From NCBI GenBank assembly GCA_963700495.1, contig CAVOXT010000001.1, positions 1 to 64,000 of the forward strand: DNA of 64,000 nucleotides. Direction: 5' to 3'. Below are positions 1 to 8,858 of this stretch, piece after piece. Position numbers and translations under genes: made by a program. The notes under the pieces are model-generated. The model made no database searches. It saw only the letters and a list, made by a program, of their open reading frames with translations, and had not been told where the DNA came from. Position 1 is the stretch's first letter. Each line of letters starts with the position of its first letter. Origin of the DNA: JACCTU01 sp963700495. Its GTDB lineage: Bacteria > Actinomycetota > Thermoleophilia > Gaiellales > Gaiellaceae.

Positions 1-680
1 GAAAGTACGAAAAACCGGTGATGGCGTTCAAGGCCAGCTTGAACATCTTTTTGAGTGGATACTTGGTGATACCGGAGAAGCGCATGGCCCGCTTGTAGGG
101 CACACCGATCTGCCGGAAACCCACCCAGGCCGACATGCCGCGCGGGAAGCGGTAGTTCTCGTGCATGGTCTTGAGCACATCCACCACTTTGCGGTCCATC
201 AGGCGGAAATCGCCGCTATCCACCGGGATGTTTACGTCGGTGATGCGGTGGACAGATCCGGTAGAACAACGCTGGCGGTGATCTTCTTGAACCAGGTCTC
301 GCCTTCGCGTTTCCGCTCGCGCATAGACCACTTCGTATCCTTCGCGCCATTTGGCGATCATCTCGGGATGATCTCGGGCGGGTCCTGCAGGTCGGCGTCC
401 ATGATGATCGACTGCCTCGCCGCGGCGGATAGTCCCAGCCGGCGGTAACGGCCACCTGGTGGCCGAAATTGCGGGCGAAGATCACCGGGCGGACGTGCTT
501 GTCCTGCTGTGCCAGGGTGCGGATGGCCTCGGTCGAGCCGTCTGAGGAACCGTCGTCCACCAGGACCAGTTCCCAGGTCGCGTGCGTGGCGGCCATCACC
601 TCCCGCACACGCCGGTACAGTTCCGGGATGTTCTCCAGTTCGTTAAAGATCGGAGCGACAATCGAAAATGTGACAGGCAT
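1..680 (-). CDS. Glycosyltransferase family 2, dolichol-phosphate mannose synthase-like (3' end outside window, frameshifted)
   Basis: This GT-A fold glycosyltransferase would move a sugar from a nucleotide donor to a polyprenyl phosphate at the inner membrane face. The N-terminus (MPVTFSIVAPIFNELENIP) is the classic GT2 start, followed by LVLVDDGSSDGS, the nucleotide-binding acidic motif. The frame breaks near 425, and the sequence resumes in another frame with MDADLQDPPE and a KWREGYEVVYA-like stretch typical of DPM1/GtrB proteins. The segment up to position 1 still reads as family sequence (KYPLKKMFKLALNAITGF), so the C-terminal membrane part lies beyond the edge. It follows the AI-2E permease on the same strand almost without a gap. 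The family assignment is firm; the acceptor is unknown. The frameshifts are probably sequencing errors. Confidence 0.8.
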
Positions 681-689
681 ATTAGCCCT

Positions 690-1851
690 TCTTTCTTTCT
701 GGAAATCCTGGACTTTAAAGCGGCAATCTTTTCGGACCCGGAAGGCGGAGTTTCCTGCGAGACGAACGGTTCACCGGAGGGAATGGCGGCATGCCCAAAG
801 ATGCGCCGGCGCAGGTAATCGAAGATCACCACCAGCGATGCCAGCACCGGGCACAATGAGCAGCGCGCCCAGGATGCCCCACAAGCACCGTCGCCAGGAG
901 AATGGAGATCAGGACCAGCGCCTCGTGCATGTGGACGCTGCGGCCCATGATAAGCGGGCGTACCCAGAAATTCTTGACGGCGATCAGGAGAAGATAGACT
1001 GCCAGGGCAATCAATCCCACGACGAAATGGGAGGATGGCATCCAGATCCAGTTCGAACCTTCGAGCAGTGCCACGCCGATCGCCAGCATGGCCGCCAAGA
1101 AACGGGCCAACATCCGGGATAAGGTCAGGAAACCGGCGATGATGCCCAGCACCAGCGCCCCGGGAATGCCGATGATCGTCCAGGCGATGCGTAAATGCCA
1201 CACCGACCATCAGCATCAACAGGAGTTGGCCTCGCAGATAGTTCATCCATATGCTGCGCACCCGCTGGTAAAGTTCGCTCGAGCTCCGGTTCATATTTCT
1301 CGGGAAAAGAATCGATGAAACCATCGCGCAGACGCGGCCATTCAGCCAGAAAATAATAGACGGTCACCAGGATGACAATCACCCACAGGGCACCCAGGGA
1401 GGTTTTCCCAAGCAACTTGAGGGCCTGATCGGGCAGAGAGGTGAGAAACGTGGAGCGGAATTGGGTCAACTGATTGGCCAATTGCCCAAAATTGATGGGA
1501 ATGCCGGGATGGACAAACGGTTTTTCCAACAGGGCGATCAGATAATCAAACTGGTTGAGCATATCTGTAACCACCTGTGTAAATTCATCAAAAAGGAGCG
1601 ATGTCAGCGTGGCCGGGGTGCCGATGAGCAGCGCCAGGGTGATGAAATAGCACCAGGTTGACGGAGACCTTGCGCGACATGCGCCTGCGGGCGACGAGAA
1701 AATTAATGGCCGGGTTGATCAGATAGGCAATAAAGGCCGCAATGATCAACGGCTCAAGGATGCTGCGGATGTACCACAGCAGATACAGCAAACAGCAGAG
1801 CACCAAACCGAAGACCAGGTAAGCGAAGAGATAGGCTCCACTGATTGTCAT
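690..1851 (-). CDS. AI-2E family transporter (YdiK/PerM-like permease), frameshifted
   Basis: This is a polytopic inner-membrane protein of the AI-2E/PerM family. Members include autoinducer-2 exporters and Na+/H+ antiporters, so the substrate cannot be fixed. The N-terminus starts MTISGAYLFAYLVFG and runs into two hydrophobic segments and the family phrase LEPLIIAAFIAYLINP. Later pieces in two other frames show GIPGALVLGIIAGFLTL, a long hydrophobic stretch, and LLIAVKNFWVRPLIMGRSVHMHEALVLIS, which is close to the conserved family C-terminus. Frame changes lie near 1,580, 1,200 and 830, and the exact stop near 690 is uncertain. The ATG at 1851 lies 3 bases after the stop of threonine synthase, so the two are probably cotranscribed. 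About 385 residues in total fits the family. Confidence 0.75.
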
Positions 1852-1854
1852 TGT

Positions 1855-3130
1855 TCATAATAATCGTTTAACCGCCTCCAAGGTTGGTTCGATCACCGGG
1901 GCTTCTTTGACCGCCTGCATGGCGGCGCGCACATCCTTCAACCCGGAACCGGTGTTCAATACCAGCACCGGGTCGCCGGGCTGGATCATCGCCCTGTGCA
2001 ACTGCCTTGACCAGACCGGCATAAGCATGCTGCCCCGGCAGGTTCGGCGAAGATGCCCTGCGGGCCAAGGGTGGCGATGGCCTGCAGGATTTCGTCATCG
2101 CTTACCAGGATATACGTGCCGCCGGTTTCACGGGCTGCACGCACCGCACGCACACCGTCGCGCGGCAGGTCCACCGAGATGCTGTCGGCAATGGTTTTGG
2201 CAGAGATGGGGATGATCTGCTTCCGTCCCGGCATGGAAGGCATTCGCAATCGCCGCCGACCCTTCGGCCTGCACGCCGATGATGCGCGGGAATCCGTTCC
2301 AGCCAGCCCAGGGCCTGCAAATCCTTGAAACCCTTGTGGATGCCGGAGATGATATTCCCATCCCCAACCGAGACAAAAACGGTCAGCGGCGCATGGTGAT
2401 CGAGCGGACTTCCCGGCGTCATGCCAGGTGCGGTGTTCCTCGCCCCACCATTCCCAGATTTCCAGGGCGGCCGTCTTCTTCCCTTCGGCGGTGAAGGGAT
2501 TGTAGCCTGTGTTGCGGCAGTACCAGCCGAATTCCTCGGCAGCCTGGACGGTCAGGTCAAAGGCATCATCGTAGGTGCCATCCACCAGGATGACTTTGGC
2601 ACCAAAGACCAGCAGTTGGGCCACTTTGGCCGGAGGCGCAGACTTGGGCGCAAAGATGACCGCCTTCTGCCCGACCGCCGCAGACATTCCCGCCAGGGCC
2701 GCCCCGGCGTTGCCGGTGGAGGCGGTGACGATCGATCTCGGCACCGATCTCGCGGGCACGTGCCACCACCACCGCGCTGGCGCGGTCCTTGAAGGAGGCG
2801 GTCGGGTTGCGGCTTTCATCCTTGAGCCAGAGATGCTCCAGACCCAGTTCCTGCGCCAGGCGCTCCAGTCGATAGACCGGTGTCCAGCCGGCGCACCGGA
2901 TGGGAGTCGCCTTCACCACCCGGATCCGGCACCGGCAGAAGCGGCAGATAGCGCCAGAGCGAGTCCTCGGAGCGATAGGTCAGGTCTTCGGGCTGGAATT
3001 TCTGGCGGATGGCATCGTAATCCAGGACCACATCCAGGTTGCCCCCATCCTTCGGGCAGGTATAGGTCACCTGACCGGGGAGATATTCAGCATTGCAGAG
3101 CGAACAGCGGTAACCAATGAATTTATCCAT
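1855..3130 (-). CDS. thrC: Threonine synthase, frameshifted
   Basis: PLP enzyme that converts O-phospho-L-homoserine to threonine, the last step of threonine synthesis. The start MDKFIGYRCSLCNAEY opens a small N-terminal zinc-ribbon-like segment (CxxC...C), as in archaeal and Chloroflexota enzymes. The PLP lysine motif NPTASFKDRAS appears in the second frame. The glycine-rich phosphate-binding loop STGNAGAALAG and the stretch NTGYNPFTAEGKKTAALEIWEW follow in a third. The C-terminal piece ends with LVLNTGSGLKDVRAAMQAVKEAP before TGA at 1855-1857. Frames change near 2,900, 2,740, 2,400, 2,270 and 2,000, while total length (about 425 codons) is normal. I read this as one intact gene with sequencing indels rather than a pseudogene. 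It lies between the hydroxylase genes and the AI-2E permease, all leftward. Confidence 0.85.
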
Positions 3131-3234
3131 GGGATTGCCTTCTCGTGCAGTTGAAATTCTTGATGCCAGGATCACGGACCAGGGATATTCAGTCCGCTGG
3201 TGGAGTTTCAGAGCATTCAACCAGGTGGATTTTA

Positions 3235-6142
3235 TCATCTTATTATTATCCCACCTTCTGACAAAACGTCCCGCAGGTTCGGATTGATCAAACCAGCTGA
3301 GTTAAAAAAACCTGCGGGACGAAGCATATTTATTTTGTCAGACACTCTGAGCGCCTGCGCAATCTGCTCCTGGTCCACCGGCAGGGAATCAATCCGGACG
3401 CCGACAGCATTGTAGATGGCATTGGTGATCGCCGGGATGGTGGGGATGCTCACGATTTCACCGACGCCCTTTGGCGCCGTAGGTCCATCCTTGGTGGGTG
3501 CTTCAACCACAATGGAAATGATCTCTGGCGTATGCACGATGGATGGAATGCGGTAACGCGCCAGGCGATCGGTGATCACGTAGCCATCCTCGACGATAAA
3601 ATGTTCGGTCAGGGCATTGCCCAGCCCCATCATCACGCCGCCTTCCACCTGTGCCTGCAGCCCCAGGGGATTGATCGCCCGGCCCACATCATTGGCGGAG
3701 ATCACCCGCAGGACACGCACCTCGCCGGTCAGCGAATTCACTTCCACCTCAGCAGCCTGGGCGGCAAAGGAGAAGGCAAAGTGCATATCGCCGCCTTCCC
3801 CGAGGGGCAGGGTAGCCGGAGCCCAATACTCATAAAGGGCGCGCGGCTCCTGCCCGGCAGCCTTCATTTCGGAAATCACATCTGCATACGAGATCGAATG
3901 ATCTGCAACCTGCACTGCCTCTTCGCTGAAAGCGATCTGGTCGGGAGACAGGTCGTATTTTTCGGCCAGCGTGGAGACGATGGCCTGGCGCAAGCGCCTG
4001 CGCCGCCAGGCGGGCAGCGTTGCCGGTAACATAGGTCTGGCGGGAGGCGGTGGTCGGCCCGCCATCCGGGGTCAGGTCGGTATCCATGACCAGGACACGC
4101 ACACGCGCCGGAGAGACTGCAAATTCCTCGGCAACGATCATCTGCAAGACAGTCACCAGCCCCTGGCCCAGTTCCGCCGCGGAAGTGCGCACTTCAAAGG
4201 TCCCATCCGGATATAACTGGACTTCTGCACCGGATTTATCCGGCGCGCCGCCGCCCAGGCCGGTGTTTTTGTAAGCGACCGCGAAACCCCAGGCGCGCTT
4301 CAAATGCGGCGCACCCGGCACAGGACGTGAGGCAAAAGGCGATCTGGTCCCAGCCTTCCAATTGTGCCAGGCGGCACATTTCCGCTTCGGCTTTATCGAT
4401 GCATTCCACCAGCCCGACGCTCTCGCGCAATTCCTGCCCGGTATTGGTGATGCTGCCAACCCGCAGGGCATTCATCCGGCGGAGTTCCACCCGGTCCATA
4501 CCCAGTTCCAAGCCAGCATATCCATCATGCTTTCGACCGCAAAGGCCGACTGGGTGACGCCAAATCCCCGGAATGCCCCGGCGGGGGGATTGTTCGTGTA
4601 CATGGCATAACAATCGGCGCGGACATTCGGCACTTCATACGGACCGGATGAATGCGTGGTGGCACGTGTCATCACCTTCTCGCCCAGGGAGGCATATGCG
4701 CCGGTATCACCGTACAATTCCGTTTCGACGGCCGTCAGGCTGCCGTCCTTCTTCGCGCCAATCTTGACCCTGATCTGGGTGGCATGGCGCTTGGGATGCA
4801 CCAGCAGGCTTTCCTGGCGGTCGAAAAGCAATTTGACCGGTCTGCCGGTCACGTTTGCCAGCAGGGCCGCGTGGATTTGCCCGGCGATATCTTCCTTGCC
4901 GCCGAAGCCGCCGCCCATCAACTGGCCGATCACCCGCACTCGTTCTTCCGGCCATCCCAACGCCCTGGCAACCTGTTCACGGTCCGCATAAGGGATTTGC
5001 GAGCCGACGTAGATTTCCATGCGCCCATCAGCCGTCGGCACGGCAATGCTGCATTCCGGCTCAAGAAAGGCATGATCCATGATCGGCGTGTGAAACGTAT
5101 GTTCCAGGATCACATCCGCCTCGGCAAAACCCCGTTCCATATCCCCTTTGCGCACCTTGATGTGCTTGAGCAAATTCCCTTTTTCATGCAATGACGGCGT
5201 CCCGGGCTGGCGGGCCTGGACCGGATCGCTGATAACCGGCAGTTTTTCAAAATCCGCTTCGATCAAGTTCATCGCTTCAGTGGCGATTTTCTGGGTCTCG
5301 GCAGCCACAATGGCGAGGGCATCCCCCACATAACGAATCCGCTCACCCACGCCGACCAGTATGGGCCAGTCGTAAATGACCAGTCCATGATTCTTTTCGG
5401 CAGGTAGATCGTCCGCCGTCAGGACAGCCCTGACTCCCGGCAAGAGACGGGCTTTTCGGACATCCAACCGCCGCAAGATTCCGTGCGGAAGGCCGGCCCG
5501 TCTGACGCTGGCAAACAACATGCCGTCAAATGCAAGGTCATCCGTGAAAATGGCATTCCCGGTGACCTTGTCCACGGCATCCGGGCGGATGTGGGTATCG
5601 TCCGACAACTGTTTGTGCGGGCTTGTGATTCTTGTACTCTCAGGATGGGGATGGGCTCGCCGGTTCTCAAGGCATGTGCCGCAGCCTGAATGGCTGCTTC
5701 GATGGAGGGGTAGCCGGCGCAACGACAAAGTGTGTCCTTGAGCGCATAGCGGATATCGTCTGAAGTGGGCGTTGGGTTGCGCTGCAACAAGGCATAGGCG
5801 ACCATGATCTGCCCGGGGATACAGAAACCACATTGCACCGCGCCATAGGCGACAAAGGCTTCCTGAAGCGCGTGTAGCTTGACCTCGCCGGATTGGGTCG
5901 CCGCCAATCCCTCAATGGTCAGGACAGTTTTTCCATGCGCCCGTCTCGGCAGGGTAGATGCATGACAATACCGGATCGCCTTCCACCAGGACCGTACAGG
6001 CGCCGCATTCGGCTTCATTACAGCCAATTTTGGTACCGGTCAGGCGCAGGCGATTGCGCAACAAATCGGCCAATGTTTCACCGGGTATGGCTGGAAGGTC
6101 GTATTTCTTTGCGTTAACGGTAAGGGAAATCATGTCATCCAT
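3235..6142 (-). CDS. Xanthine dehydrogenase/aldehyde oxidase family: 2Fe-2S domain followed by molybdopterin-binding large subunit, frameshifted
   Basis: Molybdenum hydroxylase that inserts water oxygen into a heterocycle or aldehyde. The start MDDMISLTVNAKKYDLPAIPG leads to a plant-type 2Fe-2S cluster (IGCNEAECGACTVLVEG), then the helical 2Fe-2S domain (VQCGFCIPGQI and LCRCAGYPSI). The molybdopterin part begins around IRPDAVDKVTGNAIFTDDL and contains QLMGGGFGGKED and AFRGFGVTQSAFAVE, both Moco-contacting motifs. No start codon is visible between the Fe-S and Mo parts near 5,640, so a fused subunit is likely, though two genes separated by a sequencing error cannot be excluded. Frames change near 5,945, 5,640, 4,560, 4,350 and 4,000. 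The FAD subunit gene lies 12 bases upstream. With the upstream ABC permease this suggests purine or related heterocycle catabolism; the substrate is inferred only. Confidence 0.8.
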
Positions 6143-6154
6143 GGGTAATACCTA

Positions 6155-7091
6155 TCATGAACCTGCGCGTTGCCAGGCGCTTTCCAACGTATCCTGCAGC
6201 AAGCCTTCCACCAGGTGCTGGCGGTACTCTGTGCTGGCGCGGTATGGGCTGGTTCGAAAATGGACATTTTCCAGGAGCACGTCTAGGGCGCGGGAACAAG
6301 AGGCGGGGTTGATAGTCCGGCCGCGTAGTGAATCTTCCACCGGTGTGATCCGCCGGGGTGTCGGGCCGGAAGGGCCCACGGCGACATCGCACGGAGGAAA
6401 TCAGGTCGGCCTGGCGCTCCATCCAAACGGACAGGTTCAAGATGGGCAGGGCAATCCCCTGCGCCCGCATGATGCGTTTGAAAGCCGAAGATTGATGAGG
6501 AGCCCTGAGGGAAATATAAAACCCCACGAGGAGTTCCTGTCCGTCCTTCACTGTGGTTTCGCCGGGTCCTGCGAAAAGATTGGAAAGCGGCACACGCCGG
6601 CGTTTTTCCAAATCTGCCATTTCGACATGCGCGTCCAGAGACATCAGGGCAATTGTGCCATCCGCGGCCGGTAAAGCACGAACAACATTTCCACCCAAGG
6701 TGGCCATATTCCGGACTTGTGGTCCGCCAATCAAGTCACAGGCTTCGACCAGGGAATGGGCATGCTCCAGAACAAGGGTCGAGGAGGCGATACGGCCAAG
6801 CGGAACGGCCGCTCCAATAAACAATTCCCCCTGGCGGATTTCCAAGGCCGTCAGCTCGGGAATTGAGGTAATATCCACCAGGGTATGAACAGGTGGATGA
6901 CGCCCCTGCTGCAAATCCAGCATGAGATCGGTTCCACCCGCAATCACACAAGCCGGGCCCGGAGCAGTTGAAAGAGCCTGCAAGGCTTCAATTACATTAT
7001 CTGGATGGAAATAGTGCTGCCAAAGATCCATAGGGTCGACACAATCCGGTTCATACCTGATAATTGGAATATCGGCGGCACTTTTCGACAT
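6155..7091 (-). CDS. Xanthine dehydrogenase family FAD-binding subunit, frameshifted near C-terminus
   Basis: This is the FAD-binding (medium) subunit that carries electrons from the Fe-S clusters. The family signature runs from ACVIAGGTDLMLDLQQGRH (FAD pyrophosphate loop) to GAAVPLGRIASS and GPQVRNMATLGGNVVRALPAADG, the conserved second FAD loop. I chose ATG at 7091 (MSKSAADIPIIRYEPD) because the preceding codons show no family similarity. The C-terminus changes frame near 6,390 and ends with the CO_deh_flav_C-like helix (YRQHLVEGLLQDTLESAWQ) and TGA at 6155. The length of about 310 residues is normal. It lies 82 bases after the stop of an ABC permease and 12 bases before the 2Fe-2S/Mo gene, on the same strand. 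Confidence 0.85.
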
Positions 7092-7173
7092 TTTTCCGCC
7101 CCGACGCCGCTGCAGGCAGGCTTCAGCCACCTGCAACGACCACCGAACCAAAGCATTTTCAATGCGGGTAGAA

Positions 7174-7430
7174 CTATAAGCCTCTTTCACCTCGAATATA
7201 GGGAATACCCAAAGCAGCCGGTGCACCGAGGCGCTTACGCATGGCTTCACGTGAACCGAGGATCAGGATGAATATCGTCGCGAGGTACGGTAACATGTCC
7301 ATGAAACGACCCACGGACGGATTGTTGGCGGTAGAGATCAGCGGCAATGCGGGGTTCTGTAAATCGAGAGGCAAACGGCGGAGCAGTCCAAACAAATAGG
7401 AAACCCATAATCCCCGCAACGGGTCCAGGA
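7174..7430 (-). CDS. ABC transporter permease (BmpA-associated nucleoside/purine type), C-terminal fragment
   Basis: The C-terminal 85 or so residues of a membrane permease can be read up to the stop at 7174. RGLWVSYLFGLL resembles the family stretch before the last helices. FMDMLPYLATIFILIL is a membrane segment, and the tail AAPALGIPY-type ending (here APAALGIPYIRGERG) is characteristic of YufQ/NupQ permeases that work with BmpA-type lipoproteins in nucleoside uptake. The reading breaks at about 7,430, exactly where base composition changes and an unrelated rightward gene begins. The N-terminal three quarters are therefore missing because of the join. Its position upstream of the molybdenum hydroxylase fits a purine uptake and oxidation operon. 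Confidence 0.7.
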
Positions 7431-7440
7431 TCGAGGGAAT
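7420..7440. other. Junction of two unrelated sequences (probable assembly chimera)
   Basis: Left of this point GC is moderate and genes are Chloroflexota-like. Right of it GC is near 70%, with C/G at most third positions and actinobacterial families. Two convergent reading frames are truncated at the same place: a leftward ABC permease that lacks its N-terminus and a rightward class II glutamine amidotransferase that lacks its N-terminus. There is no integrase, insertion sequence, tRNA or repeat at the point. A genuine horizontal transfer boundary would rarely cut two genes in this way. Confidence 0.75.
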
Positions 7441-7915
7441 GAGCGACTCGGCGTGGCTGTACTCCGTTCTCCTCTCGCAGCTCGACGATCCGTTCGGCGT
7501 ACCCGACGTGGACGAGCTCGCCGACGCGACGGTGAGGACGCTCGAAATCGTGCGCGACGTCCGCGCCCGGCACGGCATCGAGACCTCGTCACCGACGAAC
7601 CTCTTCGTCACGACGGGGAGCTCGGTCGTCGCCACGCGGTTCAGCTACGACTACGGCTGGTACCCGGATGCAGACACGCTCCTCGAGGTCGACCTGCCGT
7701 TCGTCAGCCTCTGGTACACGCTCGGCGGCCGGTACGCGTTGAACGAGGGTGAGTGGATGATGGCGGGCGACGGGCCCGATCGCTCGTTGCTGCTCGCGTC
7801 GGAGCCGCTCACCGCCGATTCCTCGACCTGGCTCGAGATGCCCGAGTACTCCCTCCTCGCAGCCTCGCTCAAGGGTGACGAGCTGCGAATGGAGCTCCGT
7901 GACCTCGACGCCTGA
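7430..7915 (+). CDS. Class II glutamine amidotransferase, C-terminal fragment
   Basis: The fragment reads IEGMSDSAWLYSVLLSQ at its beginning, which aligns with the mid-protein LxGxTDSEhhFxLLL segment of EgtC/YafJ-like class II amidotransferases. It continues with SPTNLFVTTGSSVVATRFS and the near-terminal LLASEPLT...WLEMPEYSLL phrase, where family members carry the ASEPLT motif. The catalytic N-terminal Cys2 half is absent because the assembly changes at about 7,430. ATG 7439 is internal, not a real start. The stop at 7913-7915 overlaps the start of the next gene by 17 bases, which suggests translational coupling with the cyclic-nucleotide-binding protein. The substrate of this amidohydrolase family is unknown. 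Confidence 0.65.
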   Translation: MEGMSDSAWLYSVLLSQLDDPFGVPDVDELADATVRTLEIVRDVRARHGIETSSPTNLFVTTGSSVVATRFSYDYGWYPDADTLLEVDLPFVSLWYTLGGRYALNEGEWMMAGDGPDRSLLLASEPLTADSSTWLEMPEYSLLAASLKGDELRMELRDLDA

Positions 7916-8858
7916 CGGGCTGCTGCAAGAGGTGCCGCTGTTCGCCGGGCTCGAGCTCGCAGAGCTGGCCGACTTGGTGGGGACGATCGACCTCGAGGCC
8001 GGCGAAGAGCTCTGGCGCCAGGGGCAGCAGGCCGAGGCGCTCTACGTCGTCGAGAGAGGCAGCGTGGCGGTGGCGGCTCGTCTGCCGGGCGAGCGCGAGG
8101 TCACGATCGCGACGCTCGGCTCGCGTGAGGTGCTCGGGGAGCTTGCCCTGCTCGACGGCGGCGTTCGCACCGCGGGCGTGCGCGCGCTCGAGCCGACGCG
8201 CTTGCTCCGACTCGGCCGCGCGGAGTTTCGAGCGCTCGTGCTCAGCCGCGACCCCTGCGCACGGATGCTGCGCCGGAGGCTGACCGACCTCGCCTGCGCG
8301 CGTCTCCGGGAGCGCCATCGCACGCTTGCGGCCACGCTTCCGGGAGCATTGCGACCGGCGACTGCCGTGCGCGGCGAGACCGCGCAGACTCCCGATCGTG
8401 CGTACCTGCTCCGACTGCCGTTCTTCCGCGACTTCGGGGCCGACGAGCTCGAGGAGCTGCTGGCGCGCGCGTCCGTCGAACGGGTTGCGCCCGGCGCAGT
8501 GCTCGTCGCCGAGGGCGAACGCCCGCGCGCGCTCTTCGTGACGCTGAACGGCGCTGTCGAGGAGGTGATCCGCCGCGACGGCGGTGCGATCCGCGTCGCC
8601 CTGGCCGGGCCGGGCCGCGGTTTCGGCTACGCCGGCTTGATCGCGGGCGGGGAGGCCACCGCGGCCGCAGCCGCGCGTGAGCGGTCGGTCGTCCTCGTCG
8701 TCGAACTCGGCGAGCTCGAGAGCCGGCTCGCGACCGAGGGCTTCGCAGAGGCGATCGAGCGTGACGTGGTCGGCTCGCTCCGCCAGGCCGAGCGACCGCA
8801 GGCGCGTCTCGCCTCAGACCGGCAGCGCGGGCGGGGGAACGAGTTGCTTGGCGCCTGA
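7899..8858 (+). CDS. Protein with two cyclic nucleotide-binding (cNMP/Crp-like) domains
   Basis: About 319 residues with two tandem cNMP-binding beta-barrels. The first (residues about 7-120) begins LQEVPLFAGLELAELADL and contains EELWRQGQQAEALYVVERGSV and GELALLDGG, where phosphate-binding cassette residues occur. The second (about 170-290) begins YLLRLPFFRDFGADELEEL. No C-terminal HTH is visible, so this is a sensor or scaffold rather than a Crp-type regulator. I chose GTG 7899 (MTSTPDGLLQEVP) because a GGAG sequence lies 5 bases upstream; a GTG at 7875 is an alternative. The second domain lacks a clear arginine in the phosphate cassette and may not bind ligand. The 3' end overlaps the convergent ftsH gene by 45 bases. 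Confidence 0.8.
   Translation: MTSTPDGLLQEVPLFAGLELAELADLVGTIDLEAGEELWRQGQQAEALYVVERGSVAVAARLPGEREVTIATLGSREVLGELALLDGGVRTAGVRALEPTRLLRLGRAEFRALVLSRDPCARMLRRRLTDLACARLRERHRTLAATLPGALRPATAVRGETAQTPDRAYLLRLPFFRDFGADELEELLARASVERVAPGAVLVAEGERPRALFVTLNGAVEEVIRRDGGAIRVALAGPGRGFGYAGLIAGGEATAAAAARERSVVLVVELGELESRLATEGFAEAIERDVVGSLRQAERPQARLASDRQRGRGNELLGA

Noticed and set aside
1..7430. Horizontal transfer of a Chloroflexota block into an actinobacterium
   Set aside because: Both bordering genes are truncated at one point without any mobile-element signature; chimeric assembly explains this more simply. Raw reads could reverse this.
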